Notes: generated from the sequence alone by a model not told the origin. Positions 1-9,624 are shown, counted from the first letter of the stretch. The stretch is DNA of 58,853 nucleotides from Isotricha intestinalis (GCA_023807065.1 JAJJLU010003533.1:1-58853), one strand, 5' to 3'. Translations and numbers: made by a program.

Positions 1-1
1 A

Positions 2-1051
2 AATTTAGAAGAAAATTTTAATAATATAAATGCAGAATTAGATATAAGTGATTTTGTAAATAAAAATAGTAGTTTAGGTTCTCAACCTTTTGAAATTCCT
101 TTTATTGAATATTCACCTGATTTTCAAATTCAAGAAAATGATATTCAAGAAAAAAAAAAACAAACACTAATCATGAAAAATTTTTTACAAGAAAATTTTA
201 GTGGTTTAGATGAAAAAGATGAAGAAATTATAGAAATTCAAATTATTTGTGATAAAATATGGAATAATACTTTTAATGATGAAGAAATTGAAAAATTAAT
301 TTTTTCCTTTTCTGAAAATGGAAAAGGAGAAAAAATGAATAAAAAAATTTGTTTATATTTTTTAAATTATTATAATAAAAAAAGAACAACAGGAAAATTT
401 ATAATAGAAAATAAATCATTTGAAATTTTAATAAAATGTTTAAATTATATACTAAATTTGAATAATCCAGATTTAAACAAAGATAAAAACAATTTAAGAA
501 TTTGTGATTTTGAAATATGTGGATTATGTATAATATTAAGTCAAACTTATTATAGAGAAAACCCAGAAAAAGAATATTTACAAAATGGAATTGAAAAAAA
601 TGAAATTTTTCAAAAAAAAGAATTTTGGTTTGATTTAGCAAGTTATTATATTCAAAGTAATTATCATGAACAAATGAAAAATGCAATAAGTTGTATTGAA
701 GAATTAGATGAAGAAGATACTATGAAAATTAAATCTGTTGCTTTTGGTAAAATTTCTACTATTTTATATAATATGAAAAGCTTTTCTGTTGATTTTAAAT
801 TAGTTAAAGAATTATCTTTTAAATTGTGTAAACAATTTAATATTGAAAAAGAAGTTATTAATCAAATTTGGAGTTTTGATAATAATAATAATGATGAAAA
901 TTATTTAATTTTTAATGATGATAATGATAATAATGAAAATGAATTAAATAATAATAATGGTTTTGATTTTGAAAAAGAAATTAAAGAAGCAGAAAATATT
1001 ATTAATGATAATAAAGAAAATGAAAACGAAATTAACACTGAGAAAAAATAA
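2..1051 (+). CDS. 5'-truncated protein, SBF2/KIAA0513-like helical domain
   Basis: The frame is open from base 2 to the TAA ending at 1051, so the gene begins upstream of the window. The first visible Met (173) is preceded by 57 in-frame sense codons and is probably internal. About 349 residues are visible. The middle part (a Leu/Ile-rich segment with FEICGLCIILSQTYYR, then EFWFDLASYY, then a block ending FGKISTILYNMKSF) resembles the SBF2/KIAA0513-type helical domain found in MTMR5/13 and in trafficking regulators. That match is from memory of the pattern only. The tail is an Asp/Asn/Glu-rich low-complexity stretch. I see no catalytic motif. If the domain call is right, a membrane-trafficking or GTPase-related role is plausible. 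Coding is sure; the family is uncertain. Confidence 0.6.
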   Translation, partial: NLEENFNNINAELDISDFVNKNSSLGSQPFEIPFIEYSPDFQIQENDIQEKKKQTLIMKNFLQENFSGLDEKDEEIIEIQIICDKIWNNTFNDEEIEKLIFSFSENGKGEKMNKKICLYFLNYYNKKRTTGKFIIENKSFEILIKCLNYILNLNNPDLNKDKNNLRICDFEICGLCIILSQTYYRENPEKEYLQNGIEKNEIFQKKEFWFDLASYYIQSNYHEQMKNAISCIEELDEEDTMKIKSVAFGKISTILYNMKSFSVDFKLVKELSFKLCKQFNIEKEVINQIWSFDNNNNDENYLIFNDDNDNNENELNNNNGFDFEKEIKEAENIINDNKENENEINTEKK

Positions 1052-1178
1052 GAATTTTTTAAAATTTTATTAAATATGTTTTATTATAATTATTTCTTAA
1101 TTTTAAATAGGAAATTTTACAAATTAATTTAAAAAATTAAATTATACCTTTTTATTTATTATAATATTTTATTAAACT

Positions 1179-1526
1179 TTAAATTTTTTGATTATTCAAA
1201 TTTAATTTCTTACTCATTTCATTAACATATTCTTTTTCTCTTTCATTAATAATTAGTATTTTTTCCATAAGATTAATTTTTTTATCAATTTCATTTATTT
1301 TTGAATTTAATTCATTTAATATATATTCACCCTTGCGGTATTTTTGTTTTAATATATTAATATCATTTTCAATTTTACTTTCATTTTTTATTTCTTTATT
1401 ATCTATATTAAATTTACCAAATTCAGAATTAAAGTTTATTTTATCTTGATCAATATGAATAACCAATTCTGGAAATTTTTCATTTTTTAAATCAATTTTT
1501 TTTTTTGTTTCACCACAACAAGCCAT
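1179..1526 (-). CDS. Small coiled-coil protein with N-terminal Cys pair
   Basis: This is a 115-residue protein, convergent with the preceding gene. It starts MACCGETKKK: after Met removal two adjacent cysteines followed by lysines would be a reasonable S-acylation (palmitoylation) site. Residues about 55-110 form a charged heptad-like helix (repeated Leu/Ile with Lys/Glu), likely a coiled coil. There are no transmembrane segments and no enzyme motif. I do not recognise a family. Coding is supported by the clean ATG with A/T-rich leader, the biased amino-acid order (hydrophobic residues on a heptad) and the lack of a better frame. It could be a small membrane-tethered scaffold; that is inference. 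Confidence 0.6.
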   Translation of the reverse strand: MACCGETKKKIDLKNEKFPELVIHIDQDKINFNSEFGKFNIDNKEIKNESKIENDINILKQKYRKGEYILNELNSKINEIDKKINLMEKILIINEREKEYVNEMSKKLNLNNQKI

Positions 1527-1969
1527 TTATTTAATTAAAAATTAATTAATTTTTCTTGATTTTAAATTATTGATTGTAAATTATCTAATTTGATTAATTT
1601 TAATTATTCTAATAAATTGTGGATGATAATTAACAAAAAAAATTGATGATATTAATCATTATTAAATAAAAACTAAATTTGAAAATATTAAAATAATGGA
1701 AGATGATAAAATAATATCTCACTAAATTCATTAATTTTTATTCATTTATTTTATGTTTTTTTTTTTTTTTTTAAATATTTGATATTGAATTAATTTAATT
1801 CTTAATGATTATTGTATGATTATTATTATTTATATAATTTTTATTTAAACAAAAATAAAAAACTTCAAAATTAATACATTCAATTATAATATTCTTAATT
1901 TTATTTTGATAATAATCAGTTTACATTTTTTTAATATTAATTTTATATTTTATTTTTTAAAATAAATAA
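1527..1969. other. Intergenic, divergent promoter region
   Basis: This is 443 bases of almost pure A/T between two divergently transcribed genes, including a T run near 1755-1771. It must contain both promoters, but I see no recognisable box, RNA gene or reading frame. Confidence 0.5.
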
Positions 1970-3232
1970 ATGAAAAAAATAAAAATCCCTTTATTACTAT
2001 TTATGAAAATTAAGTTGAGAAGAAAATATGATATATCATTGAATTTTTATAATAAGAAAAAAATAAATGAATTAATATTTAACGACCCTTCATTATACAC
2101 AGCAAGATTTAAAGAGTATTTAATATTAGAAGATGAAAATGAATTTTTAAGAAGATTTTATAAAAATACAGAAATAAAAAAAAAATTAACAACAATATAT
2201 AATTTCTATGCAAATTATTCTAAAATATTTCCTAATTACATAATAGTACCAGAATGTAAATACATGTATAAAAATATTCAAAAAAAGCAAAAAATGATAG
2301 ATAATTTACAAAGAATGAAAAGACACGAAAAAAAAAATAGAGAAAGATTAAAAAACATAAGTATAGATACTATATTAACAAATAATGCTATAAATAGTAT
2401 ATTAAATCAAACTGATTCTTTTTATAAAAAAAATTTAAAAAATATTATTGATATTTCAAAAGATGATACAATAAAAGATTTAAATAACTTAATATTTAAA
2501 ATAGAAGAAAATGAGAAGCAAGTAAAAAAATCTTATATAAATATAATAATCAATAAAAAAAAAAAAAATTTTAGTAAAGAATTTTCTTCATTAAATTCAC
2601 AAAAAGAAGAAGTAAGTAAAAATTTTAGAAATTCTCAAACAAATATAACAAATCAATTTTTAACAGAATATATTTTTAATAAAACAAAATTAAAAAAATC
2701 AAAAATAAAAGAAGAAGAAAGATATCCAACAATAATAAATTCAACTTCAAGAAATAATATTAATCATCAAAAATTATATTCTCAAAATATTAATCAAAAT
2801 ATTAAGAGAAAAATACTACAAATAGAAAATCAAAATAATTTAAATTATAAAATTAATTTTGAAAATTTAATGACAATAAAAATGAAAAATAAAATCGACA
2901 AAAAAAATTTAACTATGAAATATAAAGAAAATTTTTCTATGTCTTCTTCAAGACAAAAACCTTTTATTAAATATAATGGATTAAATAATTTTAATGATAA
3001 TCATAAAAAAATTTCTACATTAAGTAATTCTCCTAGAAATGATTTTTTTAGTGAAAGAGTTGAAAAAAAAATTTTTTCTAAAAAAATTTTACCTTTTAAT
3101 AATGATAGTAGAAATAGAAATATTAATTTTGTTAATACTATTTTAACTGATAATAATAATTCAAATAAAAAAATAATGAAATTTGAACAGAATAAAAGAA
3201 TAAAAATAAAAAAACTATTTAATCAAAACTAA
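1970..3232 (+). CDS. Basic Lys/Asn-rich protein with conserved N-terminal region, function unknown
   Basis: This protein has 420 residues and is strongly basic. The N-terminal third is ordered: NDPSLYTARFKEYLI, then a stretch YSKIFPNYIIVPECKYMYKN, then a Lys/Gln/Arg helix (QKKQKMIDNLQRMKRHEKK). I recall similar wording (a 'FPNY...PE.KYMYKNIQ' core) in conserved ciliate hypothetical proteins, but I cannot name the family. The rest is low-complexity Lys/Asn/Ser sequence without motifs. The start is uncertain: Met1 opens a hydrophobic string that may be non-native, and Met12 (MKIKLRRKYD) would also suit. No membrane domain is convincing. A cytoskeletal or basal-body role is only a guess. Confidence 0.65.
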   Translation: MKKIKIPLLLFMKIKLRRKYDISLNFYNKKKINELIFNDPSLYTARFKEYLILEDENEFLRRFYKNTEIKKKLTTIYNFYANYSKIFPNYIIVPECKYMYKNIQKKQKMIDNLQRMKRHEKKNRERLKNISIDTILTNNAINSILNQTDSFYKKNLKNIIDISKDDTIKDLNNLIFKIEENEKQVKKSYINIIINKKKKNFSKEFSSLNSQKEEVSKNFRNSQTNITNQFLTEYIFNKTKLKKSKIKEEERYPTIINSTSRNNINHQKLYSQNINQNIKRKILQIENQNNLNYKINFENLMTIKMKNKIDKKNLTMKYKENFSMSSSRQKPFIKYNGLNNFNDNHKKISTLSNSPRNDFFSERVEKKIFSKKILPFNNDSRNRNINFVNTILTDNNNSNKKIMKFEQNKRIKIKKLFNQN

Positions 3233-3683
3233 TATTCTTCTTGATAATAATAATAAATTTCTTTTAATTTATAATTAAATAAATTGTTGTTTCTTTAATT
3301 TAAAAAGAAAAAAAATTTTAATTTTAAACAATTTTTAATTTAATTTTCCTGAAAAAATTAAATCTTTTTGTGATAATTTTTTATAAAGTAAAGTTAATAT
3401 AATTAATTTTATAACTAATGATATTAAGAAAATAAGTACTTCACCATTGAATAATAATAATATTTGTGAATGAGTTTTAATTGTGGTTAAGAAAATTAAT
3501 TTTCTTTTTATTTTAATATATTTTGTTTATTGTTTTTATTATACTTTATCAATTGAAAAAAATTGTGATTTTTTTCGAGAAAAATTATATTATTTTTTCA
3601 TATAGTTAATTTCCAGAATTTAGTTTTTAATTAGAAAATAAATATAAAATATAATTTTAATTATTAGTAATTAAAGAAATTAT
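3233..3683. other. Intergenic with an ATG-less minus-strand frame
   Basis: This is 451 bases between two plus-strand genes. On the minus strand a frame with no ATG stays open for about 60 codons and stops at 3337-3335. It reads as a hydrophobic segment (LLLFNGEVLIFLISLVIK) with basic flanks. It could be a relic, the last exon of a spliced gene, or chance. No RNA gene or clear promoter box is visible. Confidence 0.4.
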
Positions 3684-5432
3684 ATGTCTTTAATTTCTCA
3701 TATTGAAATAATAGAACAAGATGAAAAAAAAATACAACCAAATCTTTTTTCAAATTTAAAAGAGTCGGATTTTTGGAGATTTAATAGAAATGATAGTATT
3801 AAAGACCAATGTAATTATTATAGAACTTATATAGGAAATGAAAAAAATGAGAAAAATTATCTTCATTATAATTTATTGTCTTCATTTTTACAAAGAAATG
3901 AAAATTTACCAAAATCAAAATATAATCAAAGTAATTTTTTAGATATTAATTATCATAATAATTTAACAAATTCATTTAATTTATTTTTCTTTAATAATGA
4001 AAATAATAATATTCAAATAGTAAATTTAAATATTGAAAAAGATGATGAAATAAAAGATGATGAAAACACATCAAATGTAAATTTATTAGATATAAATGAA
4101 GGAAATTTAAATATTAATACAAAATTAATAGATATGAAATTTTATGAAGATAATTTAATTTTATTTGATAATTACTCAATATATTATTATAGACATAATG
4201 AAGATTTTTCTCAAATGAGTATAACAAAAAAGCAAACTTTAACAGAAATACCAAATTTTTATATATCAGATTTATATTTAGAAACTTTTTTTATATTATC
4301 AAATGATTTTGAAAATAAAACTCGCTTAACTTTATTAAATTATGATTCATATTCATTATTAACACAAATAAATTTTAATGAAATGTATATTGGAGGAATA
4401 TTTCTTAATACTCAAGATTTAATATTATTATATAATAAAAAAGAAATTAAATTATGTGATTTCAGAGAACCTTTAAATTTAAAAAATTCAATATTATTTA
4501 ATAATAATTCTTTTAATATTAATGAAATGATATATATTGATAATTTTAATTATTTAACAATATCACCAGAAAAAATTTCCTTATTTGATTTGAGATATCC
4601 AACTCTTCAAATAAGTGATATAAAGTTAAATATAAATTATTCTCAAATTAAAAAAAAGAAAATTTTAAATGATGATTATTCATATATATTATATGATAAA
4701 TCAGGAAATGATCAATCAAATATGAAAATAAATTTAAAACCAGAATTAAATCAATTAATGGATAATTTCATAGAATATAATTTAATTAAAAATGATAAAA
4801 TAGAATTAAATATTAATGATGTTTGTGGTTATATTGATGATAATGAATTATATTATAATTTTATTGTGGATAATTTTAATGGTGTTTTTTTAAATATATA
4901 TAATTTAGAAGGTTTTAATTATAATAAAGAAACTATTTCAGAAATGAAAAATTGTATTATTAAAAGTGAATCAGATGATAAAATTGAAAATAAAACTTTT
5001 TTTGATAATTTAAATAATTTATATAAAACTTATTCTGATAATTTAATTTATAAATCTTATAATAATAATATTAATAATAATGATTTTAAATTTGATAATA
5101 ATGAAGAAAAAATTGATTTTGGAAATCCTATTGTTGGAGGAACAAAAAAAAGAATGTATACAATAAAAAATCAAAGACATTTAATTGAAAATTTCGTTTT
5201 AAATAAAGAAATTATTAAAGATGAAAAAGAATCAGATTTATCTTTTAATAATAATAAAAGTCAAAGAAGTAATTCTAATAAAATTAGTATAAGTAGTGAA
5301 AACAGTGAAAATGAATTAGGTTTTGATTTTAATGATAATAAGAATATTTTAAACGAAGAAAAAATAGATTTCCTAATAAAAGAATTAAATTTAGAAGAAA
5401 AAGAAGAAAAACCAAATAATGAAAACTCATAA
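3684..5432 (+). CDS. WD-like beta-propeller protein with acidic tail
   Basis: The protein has 582 residues. The central part (about 130-430) is built of short beta strands ending in WD-type signatures: KLCDFREP near residue 255 and SLFDLRYP near residue 300 match the 'xxDxR.P' ending of WD40 blades. A basic stretch follows at about 490-515 (GGTKKRMYTIKNQRH), then a Ser/Asn/Glu acidic tail to the end. The layout (divergent propeller, 'DLRYP' blade, acidic or basic tail) is compatible with a TAF1C/Rrn6-type RNA polymerase I factor, but this is speculation and other propeller scaffolds fit equally. There are no membrane segments. It is followed by the pseudo-hydrolase gene only 68 bases downstream on the same strand. 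Confidence 0.6.
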   Translation: MSLISHIEIIEQDEKKIQPNLFSNLKESDFWRFNRNDSIKDQCNYYRTYIGNEKNEKNYLHYNLLSSFLQRNENLPKSKYNQSNFLDINYHNNLTNSFNLFFFNNENNNIQIVNLNIEKDDEIKDDENTSNVNLLDINEGNLNINTKLIDMKFYEDNLILFDNYSIYYYRHNEDFSQMSITKKQTLTEIPNFYISDLYLETFFILSNDFENKTRLTLLNYDSYSLLTQINFNEMYIGGIFLNTQDLILLYNKKEIKLCDFREPLNLKNSILFNNNSFNINEMIYIDNFNYLTISPEKISLFDLRYPTLQISDIKLNINYSQIKKKKILNDDYSYILYDKSGNDQSNMKINLKPELNQLMDNFIEYNLIKNDKIELNINDVCGYIDDNELYYNFIVDNFNGVFLNIYNLEGFNYNKETISEMKNCIIKSESDDKIENKTFFDNLNNLYKTYSDNLIYKSYNNNINNNDFKFDNNEEKIDFGNPIVGGTKKRMYTIKNQRHLIENFVLNKEIIKDEKESDLSFNNNKSQRSNSNKISISSENSENELGFDFNDNKNILNEEKIDFLIKELNLEEKEEKPNNENS

Positions 5433-5500
5433 AAAATAAATAAATAAAAATAATAAAAAATAAAAAACTTAAAAAATAAAAAAATCATTTTAAAAAAAAT

Positions 5501-6601
5501 ATGTTAATTCAAATAGTAATTATATTAAAATTATATATTTCAATTAAATCATATGAATACAATGAATACAATGAATACAAACCAATAATAGGAATATATG
5601 GAATTCCAAATCCAGAAAATGAAAAAGAAAAAATAAATGAAACTTATTATCCAGGTTCAATAATAAGATTTTTAGATTCATTCGGTGCAGAAATAATAGC
5701 AATTCATTATTGGTATGATGATAAATTGATTGATGAATTATTAAAAGAAATAAATTTGATTTTATTTATTGGTACAAATAGAACATTAAATATAACTGAT
5801 ATTTGGGAACAAAAAGCTTTAAATATTATTAATAAAGGAAAAAAAAATCATGTACCTATTTATGGTATTTCACAAGGTTTTCAATTAATTATTTCTTTAA
5901 TTTCTGATACTAATGAAATTTTAAAAAATGATTATGATGATTTTAATATTTATCATAATTTATTTAATTTAAATAATCAATCTCAAATTTTTTATTTATT
6001 TGATAATAAAACTTTTGATATTTTACTTAATAAAAATTCAACTTTATATTTTCATAATAATGGTTTTTCTAAAGAAGATTTTGAGAATAATAAAAATTTA
6101 AAAGAATTTCAAATATCTTCTTTATCAAAAGATAAAAAAGGAAAAATTTTTGTTAATTCTTTTGAAAGTTTAAATTCTAATCAAACAATTTTCGGAACTC
6201 AATTTAATAATGATATTATTATATATGATAGATGTATTAATTCTACAATTAATTATCATAATGATGCTATTAGAATAAGTAATTTATTTAATTCTTTTAT
6301 TGTTAATCTTGCTAGAAATAATAATAATAAAATGGAAATTGAAAAAAGAAATAACTATGATTTTTTTGATTTATATTCGAATAAAACTAATTATTTTAAA
6401 TATGATTTGGATAAAGATCTTTTTTATTTTAAAAAACCTAAAATTAAAGTTGAATATCATTTAATACCCTTAATTTTTATCATATGCTTTGAAAGTATTA
6501 TAATATTTACAATAATTAATGCTTTTTATCATTTTTGGTATAAATATGATGATGATAATGAACCAATTGAAAAAGAAGAAAACGAAAAATTAATTCCTTA
6601 A
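5501..6601 (+). CDS. Membrane-anchored gamma-glutamyl hydrolase-like pseudoenzyme (C26 family)
   Basis: The protein has 366 residues: a hydrophobic signal-like start (1-18), a lumenal C26 gamma-glutamyl-hydrolase fold (about 27-272), a transmembrane helix (about 320-345) and a short acidic cytosolic tail. Family landmarks are visible: PIIGIYGIPNP, YYPGSIIRFLDSFGAEIIAI, the nucleophile-elbow segment YGISQGF, the HNNGFSKEDF segment and FGTQFNND. In active enzymes the elbow reads GTCLGF and the last motif QWHPE. Here Ser124 occupies the Cys position and Asn236 the catalytic His position, so the enzyme is very probably inactive. The tail ends ENEKLI-P, matching an acidic dileucine sorting signal. 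It is therefore likely a type I endolysosomal or surface protein that binds rather than cuts. The family call is good; the inactivity is read directly from the motifs. Confidence 0.8.
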   Translation: MLIQIVIILKLYISIKSYEYNEYNEYKPIIGIYGIPNPENEKEKINETYYPGSIIRFLDSFGAEIIAIHYWYDDKLIDELLKEINLILFIGTNRTLNITDIWEQKALNIINKGKKNHVPIYGISQGFQLIISLISDTNEILKNDYDDFNIYHNLFNLNNQSQIFYLFDNKTFDILLNKNSTLYFHNNGFSKEDFENNKNLKEFQISSLSKDKKGKIFVNSFESLNSNQTIFGTQFNNDIIIYDRCINSTINYHNDAIRISNLFNSFIVNLARNNNNKMEIEKRNNYDFFDLYSNKTNYFKYDLDKDLFYFKKPKIKVEYHLIPLIFIICFESIIIFTIINAFYHFWYKYDDDNEPIEKEENEKLIP

Positions 6602-6665
6602 TAAATATTAAAAAAAATAATTATAATTTATAAAAATTCTTTTTTTAAATCAAAAAAAAATTTTT

Positions 6666-7217
6666 TTAAATAGAAATTGGAAAAACATTCTCTTTAAAAT
6701 TTCCTTTAATATTACCTTTAGGGAAATAATTTAAAACATAAAACATATGTCCAGTATTAAAATTTCTACTAATTCCAATTCCAATTAAATTAGTGTTTTT
6801 CCAAATCATTTGAGTAAAATGAGAAGGAATTTCTTCTTTTAAATTATAATCATAATTCAATTCTTTTTTACTTAATCTCATAATTAACCCTTTAGCATCT
6901 AATAGAGTAGAATAAGAAAAAATAGATTCTCCTAAATCTTCTCCATTATATTTATTATTTGAATTAATTAAATTTTCACTTTTTGATATTTCTTCTGCAT
7001 ATTGCTGAGCAATAATTTTAATATCATTATTTTCTTCTAAAGGTTCTGTTCCATGTTCTTTTCTTTTTATATTTATCAATTCTAATATTTCTTTTCTATA
7101 TTTACCTAAATCATCTATAAAATTTTTATTCTTTAAATTGCTTTGATATCCTAAGAAAGGATTATATAATTCAGAATTTGATTCACTTGATGTTTCTACA
7201 CAATTTTGACATCCCAT
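6666..7217 (-). CDS. GAPR-1-like CAP/SCP domain protein, N-terminally acylated
   Basis: This 183-residue protein has a CAP (CRISP/antigen-5/PR-1) domain filling residues about 40-170. Seen motifs: INIKRKEHG...PLEEN (first helix), AQQYAEEIS, GEDLGES (usual GENL), HFTQMIWKNT (CAP signature with its His) and GHMFYVLNYFPKGN. There is no signal peptide; instead it starts MGCQNC, a likely N-myristoylation plus palmitoylation site, as in the cytosolic Golgi-associated protein GAPR-1/GLIPR2. The second CAP-pocket His seems absent (the segment before GEDL is NLINSNNKY). It probably sits on the cytosolic face of membranes. It overlaps nothing and lies tail-to-tail with the pseudo-hydrolase gene. Confidence 0.87.
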   Translation of the reverse strand: MGCQNCVETSSESNSELYNPFLGYQSNLKNKNFIDDLGKYRKEILELINIKRKEHGTEPLEENNDIKIIAQQYAEEISKSENLINSNNKYNGEDLGESIFSYSTLLDAKGLIMRLSKKELNYDYNLKEEIPSHFTQMIWKNTNLIGIGISRNFNTGHMFYVLNYFPKGNIKGNFKENVFPISI

Positions 7218-7287
7218 TTTTTATTATTATTTTTTAAATTATATACTTTAATATAAATTTATTCCACTTTCAGTATTTTATTTATTT

Positions 7288-8757
7288 ATGGATGATGTCA
7301 CAATTTATAATAATGAACAAGGCGAAAAAATACAAAAAAAATTAAAAAATATAAAATTTATATTTTTCATATTAATAATAATAATTCTTCAAATTATATT
7401 AATAAAAAGTATTCTTTCCAAAAATTCAAAAAATACAAATAACACAATAAAAATAATAGAAAGTGAAAATTGGAAAATAATAAAAACAGAAAATTACAAA
7501 AATTACTCAAATTACAAATTAAATGAGACAATATTGAAAATAGCATTATTAAGTGATTCACATATAGATATATATAATCCTTTAAAAACTCCATTTATAA
7601 AAACATTAAAACAATCTTTGCAAACAATAAAAAATCAAAAAGTAGATATTATAATATTTGCAGGTGATTTAGTAGACACAGCATCAAAAGAATCATTTCT
7701 TCTTTGGAAAAAAATATATCATGAAATTTTTCCTTTAAATTCATCATCTCCTATTTTATTATTAATAATGGGAAATCATGATTATTATTTAAATAATAAT
7801 AATTATTATCTTTCAATAAATCAAACAAGAACTTTATTTGAAGAAACTTTTAATCAAAAATTCCAAGATCATTATTTAATAAATGATTTCCATTTTATTT
7901 TATGGGGAAATATAGATGATGAAAATAATAATAAATCAAAATGTAATTTTAATTGGGTTAAATATGAGATAGAAAAAATAATAAAAAATGATAAAAATGA
8001 AGAAAAAAATTTTCCAATTTTTGTAATAACACATTTTCCTCCTTTAAACACAACACATCAAAGTAATTTTTGGGGAAATAAATATATAAATTTAGGATTA
8101 AATAATTATAATAATATAATAAATTTATGTGGTCATTCTCATTCTTCTTTAATTGATGAAAGAGCAATTGATCAATTTAATTTTACTGTAATTAATAGTC
8201 AAAGTACTTCTAGAGTTTGTACTGAAAAAAGTGAAAATGGATATATTGCAAAAGATGAATTTGGAAATGATAATATTTCTTATAAAAATTATATGGGTGT
8301 TATATTATTTTTAAAAAAAGGTTTTATTGAAGTTAAAAGAATTTTCTTAGATGATAATTCTTTTTATAATAAATTTTGGGTTATTCCTTTTCCTATTTTT
8401 CATTATAATTTTAATTATACTTTTAATAGAGTTAAATTTAGGAATAAACCTTTTTTTGATCAAGATTTAAATGTTTCAATTTATAAAAAAAATGATAAAT
8501 ATTATATTAAATTTAAACAAGCTATTCATGAAGATTTTGTTTATGGATATAATATTACTTTTTATAATGATAATTATAATAAGACTTATAAATATATTTC
8601 GGATTTTTTTCTTAAAGAAAAAGATAGAAGAGAATATATAACTTTCTTATTAAATAATAATTTAACAAAGGGAAAATATAATATAACAATAATAGCATAT
8701 GATTCTTTTGAAATAACATCATTAAATAACATAACAAAAGAAATAGAATTACAATAA
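7288..8757 (+). CDS. Membrane-anchored calcineurin-like metallophosphoesterase
   Basis: The protein has 489 residues. A transmembrane helix at about 22-43 near the N-terminus suggests a type II protein with a lumenal or extracellular catalytic domain. All five metallophosphoesterase blocks are present in order: D90-S-H92, GDLVD (126-130), GNHD (162-165), H249 in THFPP and GHSH (282-285). The metal-binding residues are intact, so it should be an active dinuclear-metal hydrolase. Residues about 350-489 form a beta-rich extension that recalls the Ig-like part of TMEM62-type proteins; I see no C-terminal membrane helices. Several NxS/T sequons support a secretory location. The substrate cannot be read from the sequence. 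The gene is divergent from the CAP gene, with only 70 bases between start codons. Confidence 0.88.
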   Translation: MDDVTIYNNEQGEKIQKKLKNIKFIFFILIIIILQIILIKSILSKNSKNTNNTIKIIESENWKIIKTENYKNYSNYKLNETILKIALLSDSHIDIYNPLKTPFIKTLKQSLQTIKNQKVDIIIFAGDLVDTASKESFLLWKKIYHEIFPLNSSSPILLLIMGNHDYYLNNNNYYLSINQTRTLFEETFNQKFQDHYLINDFHFILWGNIDDENNNKSKCNFNWVKYEIEKIIKNDKNEEKNFPIFVITHFPPLNTTHQSNFWGNKYINLGLNNYNNIINLCGHSHSSLIDERAIDQFNFTVINSQSTSRVCTEKSENGYIAKDEFGNDNISYKNYMGVILFLKKGFIEVKRIFLDDNSFYNKFWVIPFPIFHYNFNYTFNRVKFRNKPFFDQDLNVSIYKKNDKYYIKFKQAIHEDFVYGYNITFYNDNYNKTYKYISDFFLKEKDRREYITFLLNNNLTKGKYNITIIAYDSFEITSLNNITKEIELQ

Positions 8758-8826
8758 AAAAAATTAAAATATAACTTATAAATAATTATTCTTAATAAAT
8801 AAATTAATGAATTTTATTTAAAAAAA

Positions 8827-9624
8827 ATGGAATTAGATTCTTTAGATTTAGAAATTCCATTGGATAAGAAAAAATATATAGAAAACACAATAGGAATAAA
8901 ATTAACAAAAAAAACAGAAAATTTTTTGAAAAAATATTCAGACATAACATCATTAATATCATCAATAAATTTTGAAGAAAAAAAGAAGACAGAATATAAA
9001 AATAATATAATAGCAAAAATAAAGAATATATCATTAAATAAAATAGAAGAACCATATAATTTAAAATTAAGTAATAGAACTCAAAGTTTTTGCACAGCAA
9101 AAAATGATTCAATTTCAGAAACAATGTATGCTTTTTATTTTCGTGAACCAAAAAATAATGTATCTGACAAAGAAGCAGTAGCAATGAAAGGAATAAATTT
9201 ACATTCATCATATGATATTACATTAGAAAATTATAGAAAAAAAGATGAAGAGGAATTATCTTCAAATTCAAATAATTTAAATTCTCCAATTAAATTAAAA
9301 AAAAAAAGAAAAATAAGTGGAAATTTTTCAAAAAGTAATAAAAGTAAAAAAAAGAAAATAATTAAAGAAGATTTATCTTATAATAGAAATAATGATGATA
9401 ATGAATATTGTATTCCTGAATGTAAATTAGGAAGAAAAAATAGTAATTTATTAATGATACAGTGTGATAATTGTGGTTCTTGGTATCATACTTCTTGTGT
9501 TGGAGTCGTTGGTGATAGTAATAAAATTAGTAATATGGAATGTTGGTTTTGTCCTAATTGCCAAAAAAAAGATAATGAAAAAGATTCTAAAATGGATATT
9601 GACAATAATAATAATAATTCTTAA
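8827..9624 (+). CDS. PHD-finger nuclear protein
   Basis: The protein has 265 residues. The C-terminal PHD finger (about 198-246) shows C-P-E-C, then MIQCDNCGSWYHTSCVG, then CWFCPNC: a Cys4-His-Cys3 pattern with the MIQCDNC...WYH arrangement seen in histone-H3-tail readers. The first metal pair has three residues between the cysteines (CIPEC) instead of two, a small oddity. A run of basic residues at about 157-180 (KLKKKRKIS, KSKKKKIIK) is a strong nuclear localisation signal. The N-terminal 90 residues are helical and charged, with no family recognised. It most likely reads chromatin; the complex is unknown. Confidence 0.88.
   Translation: MELDSLDLEIPLDKKKYIENTIGIKLTKKTENFLKKYSDITSLISSINFEEKKKTEYKNNIIAKIKNISLNKIEEPYNLKLSNRTQSFCTAKNDSISETMYAFYFREPKNNVSDKEAVAMKGINLHSSYDITLENYRKKDEEELSSNSNNLNSPIKLKKKRKISGNFSKSNKSKKKKIIKEDLSYNRNNDDNEYCIPECKLGRKNSNLLMIQCDNCGSWYHTSCVGVVGDSNKISNMECWFCPNCQKKDNEKDSKMDIDNNNNNS

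Noticed and set aside
8804..9211. 135-residue minus-strand frame opposite the PHD gene
   Set aside because: It is a Leu/Phe/Tyr-rich antisense shadow of the plus-strand gene, with no motif and overlapping it almost entirely.
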